Shown in pieces: positions 28,532 to 37,073 of a stretch of 64,000 bases of DNA. Source of the DNA: Dyella jiangningensis (GTDB taxonomy: Bacteria; Pseudomonadota; Gammaproteobacteria; Xanthomonadales; Rhodanobacteraceae); assembly GCF_003264855.1 (NCBI RefSeq), contig NZ_NFZS01000007.1:62001-126000 (forward strand). The letters are read 5' to 3'. Positions within the stretch are counted from its first letter, which is position 1. Every line of letters starts with the position of its first letter. The notes under the pieces are model-generated. The model did not search any database. It was not told the origin of the DNA and was given only the letters and a program-made list of their open reading frames with translations. The position numbers and the translations under genes were made by a program.

Positions 28532-28831
28532 TGTAGGAGCGCACCCAGTGCGCGAAAAGCCTACGGAGCGGTGAACCCGAGGCGCCGCGGTCGCGCACTG
28601 GGTGTGCTCCTACAAGTGGAGCGTCTCTGTGGCTTACTGGCCGCTGGATGATCAGGCCGGCGCCGTGTGCGAACACGACGCCAGCACACCACTCGGGTGT
28701 GCCAGTCGTCTGTGGGAGCGCACCCTGTGCGCGACAAACCCACGAAGCGAGAAGCAAACGGCTCGCGCGACAACCCAGCGCTGCGATCACGCCACCGCGC
28801 TGCGGTCGCGCACAAGGTGCGCTCCCACAGG
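28532..28831. repeat. Two inverted REP-element pairs between hemC and DUF481 gene
   Basis: The first pair (28532-28556 with 28587-28614) has the canonical CGCACCCAGTGCGCGA arms. The second (about 28711-28736 with 28803-28831) has variant arms reading GTGGGAGCGCACC...TGTGCGCGAC. Each pair could form a large stem-loop. The genes on either side are convergent, so these could act as bidirectional terminators or mRNA 3'-end protectors. Confidence 0.75.
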
Positions 28832-28851
28832 GCGGATCGGCACGGTGCGAT

Positions 28852-29664
28852 TTAGAAGTTGTAGACCAGGTTCGTGGTCAGCAGCGTATCGGTGTTCTCG
28901 GTGCCCGGCTGCACGTCGCTGTTGTAGCGCACCTGGTAGCCGAGCTTGAGCGCCATCTTGCGCGTCATGCTCACCGACAGGCCGATGTCGTTCTGGTAGT
29001 ACTTGTTCTTCGAACCCGCTTCGAGCAGCAGCGTGTCTTCGAGCGCGGTGTTGTCGGTGAGGCGGTACTTGTAGTTGACCAGTCCGCGGCCGACCACTTC
29101 GCTCTGCGAATCCTGCTTCACCTTCACGTTTTCACCGTTCACCGTCTCCTCGGTATCGGCGGGGCGATAGCGCTTGTAACCGGGGCCGGCTTCGAACGAC
29201 AGCTCGGTGCGGTCGGTCTTCAGCGCGATGTAGCCGTAGCCCACCGAGATGATGCCCTGCCACAGGTTGGCGCCGAAATCGTCGTGCTCATAACGCGCGG
29301 CAGTCACGATGTAGCTGCGCGGATCGAGCTTGTAGCCCACCGATGCGCCGGCGTCGTAGCGGTTGGCGGTGGTGGTGAGGCGGTCCACGGTGTTGCCGTT
29401 GGCGTCCTGCACTTCCACCTCGCCCTTCGAGCGCAGGCCGTTGAGGAAGAAGTTGTTCTTCCACAGGTCGTTTTCCTGGCTGAGGCCAAGCTTGGCATTG
29501 GCGTTCTCGGAGCGGGAATTGCCGTGGGCGGAGGCGAAACCGAATTCGCCCGAGCCCGTCCAGCCGCCGTTGTCGGCGGGGTTGGTGGCCGGCGCATCGT
29601 CGGCCTGCGCGCCAAAACTGACCAGCGCTGCGAGCAAGGCGCCCGCCATCAGGGTGTTCTTCAT
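28852..29664 (-). CDS. DUF481 family outer-membrane protein (YdiY-like)
   Basis: 270 residues. The signal peptide is LMAGALLAALVSFGAQA. The mature protein is a series of alternating amphipathic strands (GSGEFGFASAHGNSRSENANA, YDAGASVGYKLDPRSYI, ELSFEAGPGYKRYRPAD) ending in the outer-membrane C-terminal aromatic LLTTNLVYNF, as in the YdiY/DUF481 barrels. Function is unknown; related proteins respond to acid or osmotic stress. Monocistronic, convergent with hemC. Confidence 0.85.
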   Translation of the reverse strand: MKNTLMAGALLAALVSFGAQADDAPATNPADNGGWTGSGEFGFASAHGNSRSENANAKLGLSQENDLWKNNFFLNGLRSKGEVEVQDANGNTVDRLTTTANRYDAGASVGYKLDPRSYIVTAARYEHDDFGANLWQGIISVGYGYIALKTDRTELSFEAGPGYKRYRPADTEETVNGENVKVKQDSQSEVVGRGLVNYKYRLTDNTALEDTLLLEAGSKNKYYQNDIGLSVSMTRKMALKLGYQVRYNSDVQPGTENTDTLLTTNLVYNF

Positions 29665-29777
29665 GGTATTCGTTCCATTTTCGTTAAAACAAAGCAGGCC
29701 GCCACCTTAGCGGAGCGGATTGAACTGCCAGTGAATCGGGCGCCTCTCGCGGGGCGGAAACGGCGCCACAGAGCCAG

Positions 29778-30680
29778 TCAGCGGCTATCGGGGAGGGCCG
29801 CCAGGGCCCCATCATACAAACTCAGCTCGGTCGCCATACCGACCATGCAACTCATGGCCGCCACGAGGGTGATCGGCATGAGCCCCCGGCCGAACGTGGC
29901 CAGCACCAGGCCCAGGCAGGGAACGGCGTAGGCCAGCAGGGCGGCCAGGTACCGCCGCGGCTGCAATTCGAAACGCGTACGCGGCCCGGGCATTCGCGGC
30001 AGCACGGCCTGCCAGCGCAGGTTCTCGATCAGCCCCCGCAGCAGGGCGAGCAGCAGCAGGCCGATGATCCACGCCATCGGATGACGGTTCACGTCCGCGC
30101 CTTGCTGCCCTGCGACGCAGGCCCACAGCCACAGGCCGCCGCCATACGTGGCCGACACCACGCGGCTCAGCGGCAATTGCGTGGCGAGCCGTTCGTCGAG
30201 CCCCGGCGCGTGGCGCCGCGCATCGCCGCGCGCGGTGATGATGATGCTCGCCAGGCTGCACAGGGCCAGCGCCACGCCGGCCAGGCGCGTCGCCCAGAAG
30301 GCGTTGTCGCCGCGCACCAGGCCGGCCACGGCCATCACCGGCAGCAGCGTCGCCAGTGCGATCAGCGCATCGCTGGTGGGCCAGCTGCCGCGGCTGATGG
30401 TCCAGCCGTGCCAGCTGGGCATCCAGGGCGAATGCAGGCCGGCGGCGACCAGGCCCGTCGCGGCCAGCAGTCCGCCCACGCCCAGCGCCACCAGCGCATC
30501 GCCGCGTCCGTCGGGAAACATGCCGACCGCCAGCGCGAGGCCGATCAACAGCCACAGGCCGAAGCCATCATGGCCGGACACCACCAGCAACGTGCTGCCC
30601 AGCCGACGAGGTCGGACGAGTGGCGAGCCTTCGCGTGAGTCGAAGACGGCGTGCTGGCTGATCGCGCGGCGCTGCTTCAT
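29778..30680 (-). CDS. Integral membrane protein, possibly DmsC-like anchor
   Basis: About 300 residues from the ATG at 30680 (an ATG at 30716 would add 12). Seven or eight hydrophobic segments alternate with short loops. SPWMPSWHGWTISRGSWPTSDAL after a helix weakly recalls the 'HLGRP..AW....SWLSRE' signature of DMSO-reductase anchor subunits (DmsC), but no catalytic or Fe-S subunit gene is near. It is divergent from the WYL-regulator gene. The family assignment is tentative; the membrane topology is clear. Confidence 0.6.
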   Translation of the reverse strand: MKQRRAISQHAVFDSREGSPLVRPRRLGSTLLVVSGHDGFGLWLLIGLALAVGMFPDGRGDALVALGVGGLLAATGLVAAGLHSPWMPSWHGWTISRGSWPTSDALIALATLLPVMAVAGLVRGDNAFWATRLAGVALALCSLASIIITARGDARRHAPGLDERLATQLPLSRVVSATYGGGLWLWACVAGQQGADVNRHPMAWIIGLLLLALLRGLIENLRWQAVLPRMPGPRTRFELQPRRYLAALLAYAVPCLGLVLATFGRGLMPITLVAAMSCMVGMATELSLYDGALAALPDSR

Positions 30681-30823
30681 GAGTTTTGTGTCTTTTGTGC
30701 GTGAAGGGCGGATCATGGATGCATCACCACGGCGTGATGCCATCCCCTTCCGCCGTTCGATGTACTTGCGGCAGTCGCCAACGGTGCGCATGCTACGCGG
30801 AGACTGCCGGCGAAAATCATTTC

Positions 30824-31807
30824 ATGGATCGTTACGAGCGCATTCTCACCCTGCACCGATTGCTCAAATCGGCGCACTACCCGGTGCCGCTGCCGCGCCT
30901 GATGGACGAGCTGGAATGCTCGCGGGCCACGCTGTATCGCGACGTGGCGTTCCTGCGCGACGCGCTCGGCGCGCCCATCGAAAGCGCGGGTGGCGAACAT
31001 GCCGCGTTCCGCTATGCCGTGGGCGAAGGCGAGCGCTTCGAACTGCCGGGCCTGTGGCTGACCTCCGACGAACTGGCCGCGCTGCTCGCATTGAACGAGC
31101 TGATCGGCCGCAGTGGTCCTGGTGTACTTGCGGGTGCGCTCGCGCCATTCAAGGCGCGCATCGAACACCTGCTGTCCGACCAGGGCAGCGGCAAGGCGCT
31201 GCCGATCGAGCGCATCCGCGTCATCGCGTGGGGCGAGCGCAAGCTCGACCAGCAGGTGTTCCGCATCGTCGCCGGCGCCGTGCTCGAGCGTAAGCAACTG
31301 CGTTTCCGCTATCGTGCGCGCACCACCAATGCCGACAGCCACCGCCACGTCTCGCCGCAGCGCCTGACCCACTATCGCGACAACTGGTACCTGGACGTGT
31401 GGGACCACGACCGCGAAGCCTTGCGCAGCTTCGCCGTGGATCGCATCGCCGATCCGCAGGCACTGGAAGAACCCGCACGCGACGTGGCCGAGCAGGAGCT
31501 CAACGACGCGCTGGCTTCGAGCTACGGCATCTTCGCCGGCAAGCCGAAGGCGTGGGCCACCATCCGCTTCTCGCAGCATGCCGCGCGTTGGGTCGCCGAC
31601 GAGCACTGGCACTCGCAGCAGAAGGGCGAATGGCTGTCCGACGGACGCTACGAACTGCAGGTGCCGTATTCCAATTCCAAGGAACTGCTGATGGACGTGC
31701 TCAAGTACGGTCCGGATGCGGAAGTGGTGGCACCGCTCTCGCTGCGCGAGGAAATGAAGATCCAGTTGCAGCTGGCGCTGACCGGTTACCAGCAGGCGCC
31801 ACGCTGA
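30824..31807 (+). CDS. WYL-domain transcriptional regulator (YafY type)
   Basis: 327 residues. An N-terminal helix-turn-helix (RYERILTLHRLLKSAHYPVPLPRLMDEL followed by CSRATLYRDVAFLRD) precedes a WYL ligand-binding domain (about 140-230; LRFRYRAR, SPQRLTHYRDNWYLDVWDHD, LRSFAVDRI) and a WCX C-terminal extension. WYL regulators sense nucleotides or small ligands and act in stress and phage-defence contexts. The ATG at 30824 begins the HTH; the longer frame from 30686 is Cys-rich and unlikely. It is divergent from the membrane-protein gene, a possible target. Confidence 0.88.
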   Translation: MDRYERILTLHRLLKSAHYPVPLPRLMDELECSRATLYRDVAFLRDALGAPIESAGGEHAAFRYAVGEGERFELPGLWLTSDELAALLALNELIGRSGPGVLAGALAPFKARIEHLLSDQGSGKALPIERIRVIAWGERKLDQQVFRIVAGAVLERKQLRFRYRARTTNADSHRHVSPQRLTHYRDNWYLDVWDHDREALRSFAVDRIADPQALEEPARDVAEQELNDALASSYGIFAGKPKAWATIRFSQHAARWVADEHWHSQQKGEWLSDGRYELQVPYSNSKELLMDVLKYGPDAEVVAPLSLREEMKIQLQLALTGYQQAPR

Positions 31808-31961
31808 ATCCACGCCACGGCGGCGAGGCGCGCAGTCGCCCGCAGGCAGGCCACGACGATGTCCCATGCTCCCGTGCGCTTCGCGGCGCGCGCGAACACT
31901 TGCCATCGCGCCACGGCCGCGTGAGGCTAGCGGCATCGACCGCCGCCACGCCGCGCGTTTC

Positions 31962-32918
31962 ATGAAGCCCACCGACATCGCCGAATCCTCAGCTCTTCCG
32001 CCCGACAACGCTGCCATCCGAAAACCGACCGTCGCGCTGGCACTTGGTTCCGGTGGCGCGAAAGGCTTGGCGCATATCGGCGCGATCGAGGAGATCGTGG
32101 CGCAGGGCTACGACATCGTCGCCATCGCCGGCACCTCGATGGGTGCGCTGATCGGCGGCATCTACGCGATGGGCAAGCTGGACGTCTATCGCGACTGGGT
32201 GTCGGCGCTGGCCAAGATGGACGTGCTCAAGCTGGTCGACTGGACCTTCTCCGGCGGCGGCCTGATCAAGGGCGAGCGCATCATCGAGACACTGCGCGAG
32301 CTGATCGGCGATGCGCGCATCGAAGAATTGCCGCTCGCCTTCACCGCCGTGGCCACCGACCTCGACCGCGAGCGCGAAGTGTGGCTCACGCGCGGCCCGT
32401 TGTTCGATGCGATCCGCGCTTCCATCGCCATTCCCACGGTATTCCGCCCGCATACGCTGTCGGAGCGTCGCCTGGTCGATGGCGGCCTGCTCAATCCGGT
32501 GCCGGTGACACCCTTGATCCGCGAGACGGCCGATTACCTGTTTGCCGTCAGCGTCGACGGTCCGCCCGATGTCGTCTCGCCGGAGGAGATGCCGGCGACG
32601 CCCAGCGAGGCCGCGGAAAGCTATCGATCACGCATCAGCGATTTCATCGGCAAACTGATGCCGACCAGCGACAGGCCACGCGAGCCTGGCATGCTGGAAC
32701 TGCTCACGCAGTCGATGGACCTGATGCAGGCCAATCTTTCGCGGCTGCGCCTGGCCGCCTACGAGCCGGACCTGCTGATCCGCCTGCCGCGCAACGTCGC
32801 GAACGTCTACGAGTTCTACCGCGCCCGCGAACTGATCGAGCAGGGTCGGCGGCAAGCGCGCACGGCGCTGGAGGCCTGGCAACCGAATCGCCGCATCAAT
32901 GGGGCCCGTGTGCCTTGA
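31962..32918 (+). CDS. Patatin-like phospholipase (RssA-type)
   Basis: 318 residues. The catalytic dyad is visible: GTSMGAL (Ser59) and VDGGLLNPVP (Asp173), with the oxyanion loop GSGGAKG at 30-35. Bacterial patatins of this type (RssA/YchK) are lipid acyl hydrolases; no signal peptide or membrane helix is seen, so it is likely cytoplasmic or peripheral. The ATG at 31962 is chosen because the upstream part of the frame is Arg-rich and unrelated. Its 3' end overlaps the convergent DUF488 gene by 23 bases. Confidence 0.85.
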   Translation: MKPTDIAESSALPPDNAAIRKPTVALALGSGGAKGLAHIGAIEEIVAQGYDIVAIAGTSMGALIGGIYAMGKLDVYRDWVSALAKMDVLKLVDWTFSGGGLIKGERIIETLRELIGDARIEELPLAFTAVATDLDREREVWLTRGPLFDAIRASIAIPTVFRPHTLSERRLVDGGLLNPVPVTPLIRETADYLFAVSVDGPPDVVSPEEMPATPSEAAESYRSRISDFIGKLMPTSDRPREPGMLELLTQSMDLMQANLSRLRLAAYEPDLLIRLPRNVANVYEFYRARELIEQGRRQARTALEAWQPNRRINGARVP

Positions 32919-33264
32919 GCCAGGCGTCGAGGTAGCTCTTCAGCGCGACCGCATTGTTGTGGTCTTCGTCGCGGGCGCCGTACAGCAGCGTGATGCGCCG
33001 CCGCGAGGCCTTGCTGGCCAGCGGCTGCCAGTATTCCGCGGCATGGTCCAGCTCTGAGGCGTAGCGATGGCGGAAGCCTTCCCAACGCGCCGGATCGTGC
33101 CCGAACCATTTGCGCAATGAGGGAGAGGGCGCCAGTTCCTTGCTCCACGCATCCAGCGCGGCGTCTTCCTTCTTGAGCCCTCGTGGCCACAGCCGATCGA
33201 CCAGCACACGATAACCGTCGCTCTTGGCGGCGGGCTCATAGACGCGCTTGACGGCAATACTCAT
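32896..33264 (-). CDS. DUF488 family protein (YeaO-like)
   Basis: 122 residues, cytoplasmic. DUF488 hallmarks are KRVYEP, VLVDRLWPRGLKKEDAALD, LRKWFGHDPARW and ITLLYGARDEDHNNA. Function unknown, although some members have been suggested to act in uric-acid or oxidative metabolism. The ATG at 33264 has GGGAG upstream; the longer in-frame extension to 33486 is not protein-like. Convergent with the patatin gene, with a 23-base 3' overlap. Confidence 0.85.
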   Translation of the reverse strand: MSIAVKRVYEPAAKSDGYRVLVDRLWPRGLKKEDAALDAWSKELAPSPSLRKWFGHDPARWEGFRHRYASELDHAAEYWQPLASKASRRRITLLYGARDEDHNNAVALKSYLDAWLKAHGPH

Positions 33265-33342
33265 GGGCGGACGGTCTCCCAAAGGGAAGATCTTCAGCAT
33301 ACGCCCATGAAAAATGCGCCGATACTCGGCGGCTGCAGCAGG

Positions 33343-33432
33343 CGGGAGCGTTCGCCGGCAAGGCGCGCCCCGCGCGACGGACCGGCAGCGAGCGGCGCCG
33401 CGTTCTTGATCGCGCACTACGCGCGCTCCCGC
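33343..33432. repeat. Degenerate inverted REP pair
   Basis: Between the DUF488 and glycosyltransferase genes. The left element is GCGGGAGCGTTCGCCGGCAA; the right is GATCGCGCACTACGCGCGCT followed by CCCGCA. They resemble the REP-like arms elsewhere but have diverged at the core. No gene in this gap. Confidence 0.45.
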
Positions 33433-33454
33433 AAAGGAGCGCGGGTCCATCGCA

Positions 33455-34171
33455 TCAGATCTCTTCGACCTGGGTGACCTTGCCACGGCGCATCAGCCAC
33501 GCCACGCCACGCAGATCGGCGATGCCGACCCACAGGCGATCGAGCATGCCGTACTTGGACGTGCCCGCCGTGCGCGGACGATGGCCGACCGGCACGCTGG
33601 TGCTCTGGAAACCCGCGCGCTTCACGAGAGCTGGCAGATAGCGATGCATGTGGTCGAAGTAGGGCAGGCGCAGGAACACCTCGCGATCGAACAGCTTCAG
33701 GCCGCACCCGGTATCGGGCGTGGAATCCTTGAGCATGCGCGAACGCACCGCGTTGGCGATCTTCGACGAAATGCGCTTGTTGAAGCTGTCGCGGCGCGTG
33801 GTACGCCAGCCGGCGAACAGGCGCACGTTGGCCTGTGCCTTGTCGCGCTCGGCGAGCAGCTTGGGGATGTCGGCCGGATCGTTCTGGCCGTCGCCGTCCA
33901 GCGTGGCGATCCACGGCGAACGCGCCGCACGCACCCCATTCCACACGGCCGTGCTCTGACCGCTGCGGGTGAGGTGGCGCACGATGCGCAGCTCGGGATA
34001 CTTCGCCTTCTCGGCTGCCAGCACCGCCACGCTGTCGTCGCTGGAATCGTCATCCACGTACACGATCTCGAAATCGGCCTTGCCGCGCAGGGCAGCAGCG
34101 ATCTCGGCGAGCAGCGGCGGGATGTTGTCGCGCTCGTTGAACACCGGCACGACGACGGACAGCTGGGGCAT
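33455..34171 (-). CDS. Family 2 glycosyltransferase (polyprenol-phosphate glycosyltransferase-like)
   Basis: 238 residues. GT-A motifs: N-terminal SVVVPVFNERDNIPPLLAEI, the nucleotide-binding VYVDDDSSDDS (D40-D42) and the metal motif TLDGDGQNDP (D92, D94). FAGWRTTRRDSFNKRISSK and DTGCGLKLF match dolichol-/undecaprenyl-phosphate sugar transferases of the ArnC/DPM1 group. It would transfer a sugar from a nucleotide donor to a lipid phosphate carrier at the inner face of the membrane. It lacks the two C-terminal membrane helices of ArnC, so it is more like DPM1. Substrate unknown. Confidence 0.85.
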   Translation of the reverse strand: MPQLSVVVPVFNERDNIPPLLAEIAAALRGKADFEIVYVDDDSSDDSVAVLAAEKAKYPELRIVRHLTRSGQSTAVWNGVRAARSPWIATLDGDGQNDPADIPKLLAERDKAQANVRLFAGWRTTRRDSFNKRISSKIANAVRSRMLKDSTPDTGCGLKLFDREVFLRLPYFDHMHRYLPALVKRAGFQSTSVPVGHRPRTAGTSKYGMLDRLWVGIADLRGVAWLMRRGKVTQVEEI

Positions 34172-34295
34172 GGGGAAGGCCTTGTCTGAAATTTGGGGGC
34201 GCTGGGCGCCAGGGCGCCATTCTAGTGGGTGGAAGGCTTGGCGTCAGGGGGCGGGGTTTTGGGCATTGGGAGTGAGCCCTGGCGATGTCCTCCGT

Positions 34296-34945
34296 TGTAG
34301 GGGCGCACCCTATGCGCGAGGCCTTTCGCCTCGGTCTTCATCGCTCGTCGTTCCGGCGCAGGCCGGAACCCAGTTTCGTCAGTCTCCGGTTTTGCGATAT
34401 CGCGAGCTTGCCGCTTACGACGCAAAGCTAGTCCCCGTGGGACGCAGCGGGCGTTTCGATCGTCTGCCGACGACGCGCAGCTAGTCCCTGTGGGACGCTT
34501 GAGTCACTTTTCTTTTGCTGACCCACGCACGCGGTCTTTGCGTGCGAACGGCGAAGCCGGCCCGCACGCGGGGAGGCGCCATGGATGGCGCCGGCTCTGA
34601 GGAGCGAGGAAGGGCGGAGGGCGTCAGCCCGGAGTCAAAGTCCCACGGGATTAGCTTCGCGTCAAAAGTAACCCAAAGAAAATGGCCTTGAGAGCCAAGG
34701 CTCTTAGCAGGGCGTGGGATACAAACGCCGGATGACTGGCGCAAGCCGAATGACGGAAGTTCTACCTCGCGCGGCGCCGCCACCCCGCAACGCGCCATAG
34801 CCAAGAGGGCTTAAGGCCACTTCGTTCTTCGCCTCATTCCTCCACTTCTCCCTCTCCGCTGTGGGGAGAGGGCCGAAGTGAGGGGCGGGTGCTCGCGGCA
34901 AGATCACCTATCGCCCCTTTTGTAGGAGCGCACCCAGTGCGCCCC
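34296..34945 (-). repeat. Composite interspersed repeat, type I, copy 4 (inverted, diverged)
   Basis: On the minus strand: REP element (34945-34920), GAGAGGG hairpin with an altered loop (about 34850-34890), TTAAGCCCTCTTGGC block (about 34730-34830), TTTCTTTGGGTTACTTTTGA block with the GGCGCCAT/ATGGCGCC hairpin (about 34500-34690), then a shortened tail and a variant REP element (GTAGGGGCGCACCCTATGCG). The tail lacks the second CTCTCCC hairpin and carries instead a TTCCGGCGCAGGCCGGAA hairpin (about 34352-34372). Confidence 0.72.
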
Positions 34946-34959
34946 CACAACGACGAGCA

Positions 34960-35224
34960 ATGCGATGTGCCGCGCAGCGGCACGAGCCGTCACCGGGGCC
35001 CCTGTGGGGCGGTGAGGGGTGCTCTTTCTTTTGGTTATTTTTCTTTTGAGCACGCAAAGAAAAGTGACCGGGCCGCGGCAGCGGCTCGGAAGCCCGCCGC
35101 AGGCGAGCCAGCTCGCGTGAGGCGACAACCGAAGACCGAGGCTCTGGATCCCGGCCTACGCCGGGATGACGAGCAAGATGAAGACCGGGGCAAAAGGCCA
35201 TCGCGCACTGGGTGCGCTCCTACA
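34960..35224 (-). repeat. Interspersed repeat unit, type II, shortened inverted copy
   Basis: Read on the minus strand: REP element (35224-35200), a hairpin near 35148-35168 (ATCCCGGCCTACGCCGGGAT), then GGTCTTCGGTTGTCGCC and a truncated remainder ending in the CCGCTGCGCGGCAC hairpin near 34975. It is about 170 bases shorter than the copy at 1127-1566. Non-coding, between the glycosyltransferase and parB genes. Confidence 0.65.
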
Positions 35225-35298
35225 GGGATCGGGCCATATGCGGGAAGGCGGCTTCCTCACACCCACTTCAAAAGAAAAACCTCAGCGCCACCCATCCC

Positions 35299-36171
35299 TC
35301 AGCGGATCTTCCCCAGAATCCCATCCAGCTCGTCATTGCTGTGATAGTGGATCACCAGCTTGCCCTTGCCGCCGCGGCCGTGGGCCACTTCGACGCGGGT
35401 GGCGAAGCGTTCGGCCAGTTCGCGCTCGAGCGCGTCGATGTTGGGATCGCGGGCAGGTGCAGTCTTGGCCTTGCCCTTGGGCTCGGTCTGCGCGCGGCGT
35501 GCGGCTTCTTCGAGTTCGCGCACGCTCCAGCCATGGCGCGAGGCTTCGAGGGCGAGGCCTTCGGCCATGCCTTCGGGCAGCGTGATCAGGCAGCGGGCGT
35601 GGCCCATTTCCAGCTTGCCTTCATCGAGCAGGCGCTTGATCGAAACCGGCAGTTCGGTCAGGCGAAGCAGGTTGGAAACCGAAGCGCGCGAACGGCCGAC
35701 CGCGTCGGCGGCCTGTTGATGCGTGAGATCGAAGTCGTCGATCAGGCGCTTGAGCGCGTCGGCTTCTTCCAGCGGGGTAAGGTCCTGGCGCTGGATGTTC
35801 TCGATCAGCGCCATCGCCGGCACGGCCACTTCCGGCACGTCCTTCACCAGCACCGGCAGCTCATGCAGCTGCGCGCGCTGGGCGGCGCGCCAGCGGCGTT
35901 CGCCGGCGATCAGTTCGTACTGGTTCTTGCCGATCGCACGCACGACGACCGGCTGGATCAGGCCCTGCGCGCGAATCGAAGCGGCCAGTTCGTCCAGCGC
36001 TTCATCGTTCCAATGACGGCGCGGCTGGTACTTGCCGGGCTGGATCTGCTGGATCGGCAGCGTGCGCAGCTCGCCTTCCTGTTCCAGCACGGAGGGCTTG
36101 CCGGGTTCTTCGGTGGCACCCAGCAGGACGTCGAGCCCGCGCCCCAGGCCCCGTTTTTTCGCAGCGGACAT
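35299..36171 (-). CDS. parB: Chromosome-partitioning protein ParB
   Basis: 290 residues. Typical chromosomal ParB/Spo0J: an N-terminal ParA-interacting Arg-rich KKRGLGRGLDVLLG, the CTP-binding box GERRWRA (90-96) with ENIQRQDLTPLEEA, a helix-turn-helix (LTHQQAADAVGRSRASVSNLLRL) that binds parS, and a C-terminal dimerisation domain (LVIHYHSNDELDGIL). It loads as a sliding clamp around parS and works with ParA to segregate origins. It follows parA by 2 bases on the same strand. No canonical parS was noticed in the window. Confidence 0.96.
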   Translation of the reverse strand: MSAAKKRGLGRGLDVLLGATEEPGKPSVLEQEGELRTLPIQQIQPGKYQPRRHWNDEALDELAASIRAQGLIQPVVVRAIGKNQYELIAGERRWRAAQRAQLHELPVLVKDVPEVAVPAMALIENIQRQDLTPLEEADALKRLIDDFDLTHQQAADAVGRSRASVSNLLRLTELPVSIKRLLDEGKLEMGHARCLITLPEGMAEGLALEASRHGWSVRELEEAARRAQTEPKGKAKTAPARDPNIDALERELAERFATRVEVAHGRGGKGKLVIHYHSNDELDGILGKIR

Positions 36172-36173
36172 GC

Positions 36174-37034
36174 TTACTCCTGATGGATGTCGACGACGTC
36201 GTCGAGCGTCGCGTCTGAGTCATCGTGCAGCATCGGCGTCACCACCTCGCTCGCGTCAGCCGCGGCGTTGAGCCCGCGCTCGCGACGGATCATCTCGCCG
36301 GCAAGGCCGATGTAGGCGATGGCCCCGCGCGAGCTGCGGTCGTACAGGTGGATCGGCTGGCCGTGGCTGGGCGCCTCGGCAAGACGCACGTTGCGCGGGA
36401 TGATCGAGCGCAGCACCTTGTCGCCGAAATGCTGGGTGAGCTGCGCCGACACTTCGTTGCCGAGGTTGTTGCGCACGTCGTACATGGTGCGCAACAGGCC
36501 GTCGATTTCCAGCGAGGGGTTCAGCCGCTGGCGCACGGCCTTCACCGTGTCGAGCAGGCTGGAAAGGCCTTCCAGCGCGAAGTATTCGCACTGCACCGGA
36601 ATCAGCAGGCCGTTCGCCGCCGCCAGCGCGTTGAGCGTCAGCAGGTGCAGCGAGGGCGGGCAGTCGATGAGGATGGTGTCGTAGCGGTCGGCGATCTTCT
36701 CGAGCTGCTCCTTGAGCCGGCTCTCGCGCGCGATCGCGTCCATCAGCTTCAACTCGGCGGCGGTGAGGTCGCCATTGCCGGGAAGCAGGTCGTAATTCGC
36801 CTCGGTGCGAACGATGGCCTGGTCGATCGATGCTTCATCCAGCAGCACTTCGCAGCCGTTGGGCTTGGCTTCGTGCTTGTCCACGCCGGACGCCATCGTC
36901 GCGTTGCCCTGCGGGTCGAGATCGACCAGCAGCACCTTGCGCTTGGCGGCAGCCAGCGCAGCGGCGAGATTGACGGCGGTGGTGGTCTTGCCCACGCCGC
37001 CCTTCTGGTTGGCGACAGCGATGATCCGAGCCAT
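36174..37034 (-). CDS. parA: Chromosome-partitioning ATPase ParA (Soj)
   Basis: 286 residues. Deviant Walker A motif KGGVGKTT at 11-18, Walker A' [12 protein letters not shown] and Walker [10 protein letters not shown]. It binds DNA non-specifically in the ATP state and moves ParB-parS complexes. A long C-terminal acidic extension ([16 protein letters not shown]) is beyond the usual end. It is preceded by rsmG, as in many gammaproteobacterial origin regions, though mnmG is not in the window. Confidence 0.96.
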   Translation of the reverse strand: MARIIAVANQKGGVGKTTTAVNLAAALAAAKRKVLLVDLDPQGNATMASGVDKHEAKPNGCEVLLDEASIDQAIVRTEANYDLLPGNGDLTAAELKLMDAIARESRLKEQLEKIADRYDTILIDCPPSLHLLTLNALAAANGLLIPVQCEYFALEGLSSLLDTVKAVRQRLNPSLEIDGLLRTMYDVRNNLGNEVSAQLTQHFGDKVLRSIIPRNVRLAEAPSHGQPIHLYDRSSRGAIAYIGLAGEMIRRERGLNAAADASEVVTPMLHDDSDATLDDVVDIHQE

Positions 37035-37073
37035 GTGTCGTCGTTACCGTGGACGATGGAAAAGGGGGCTAGA

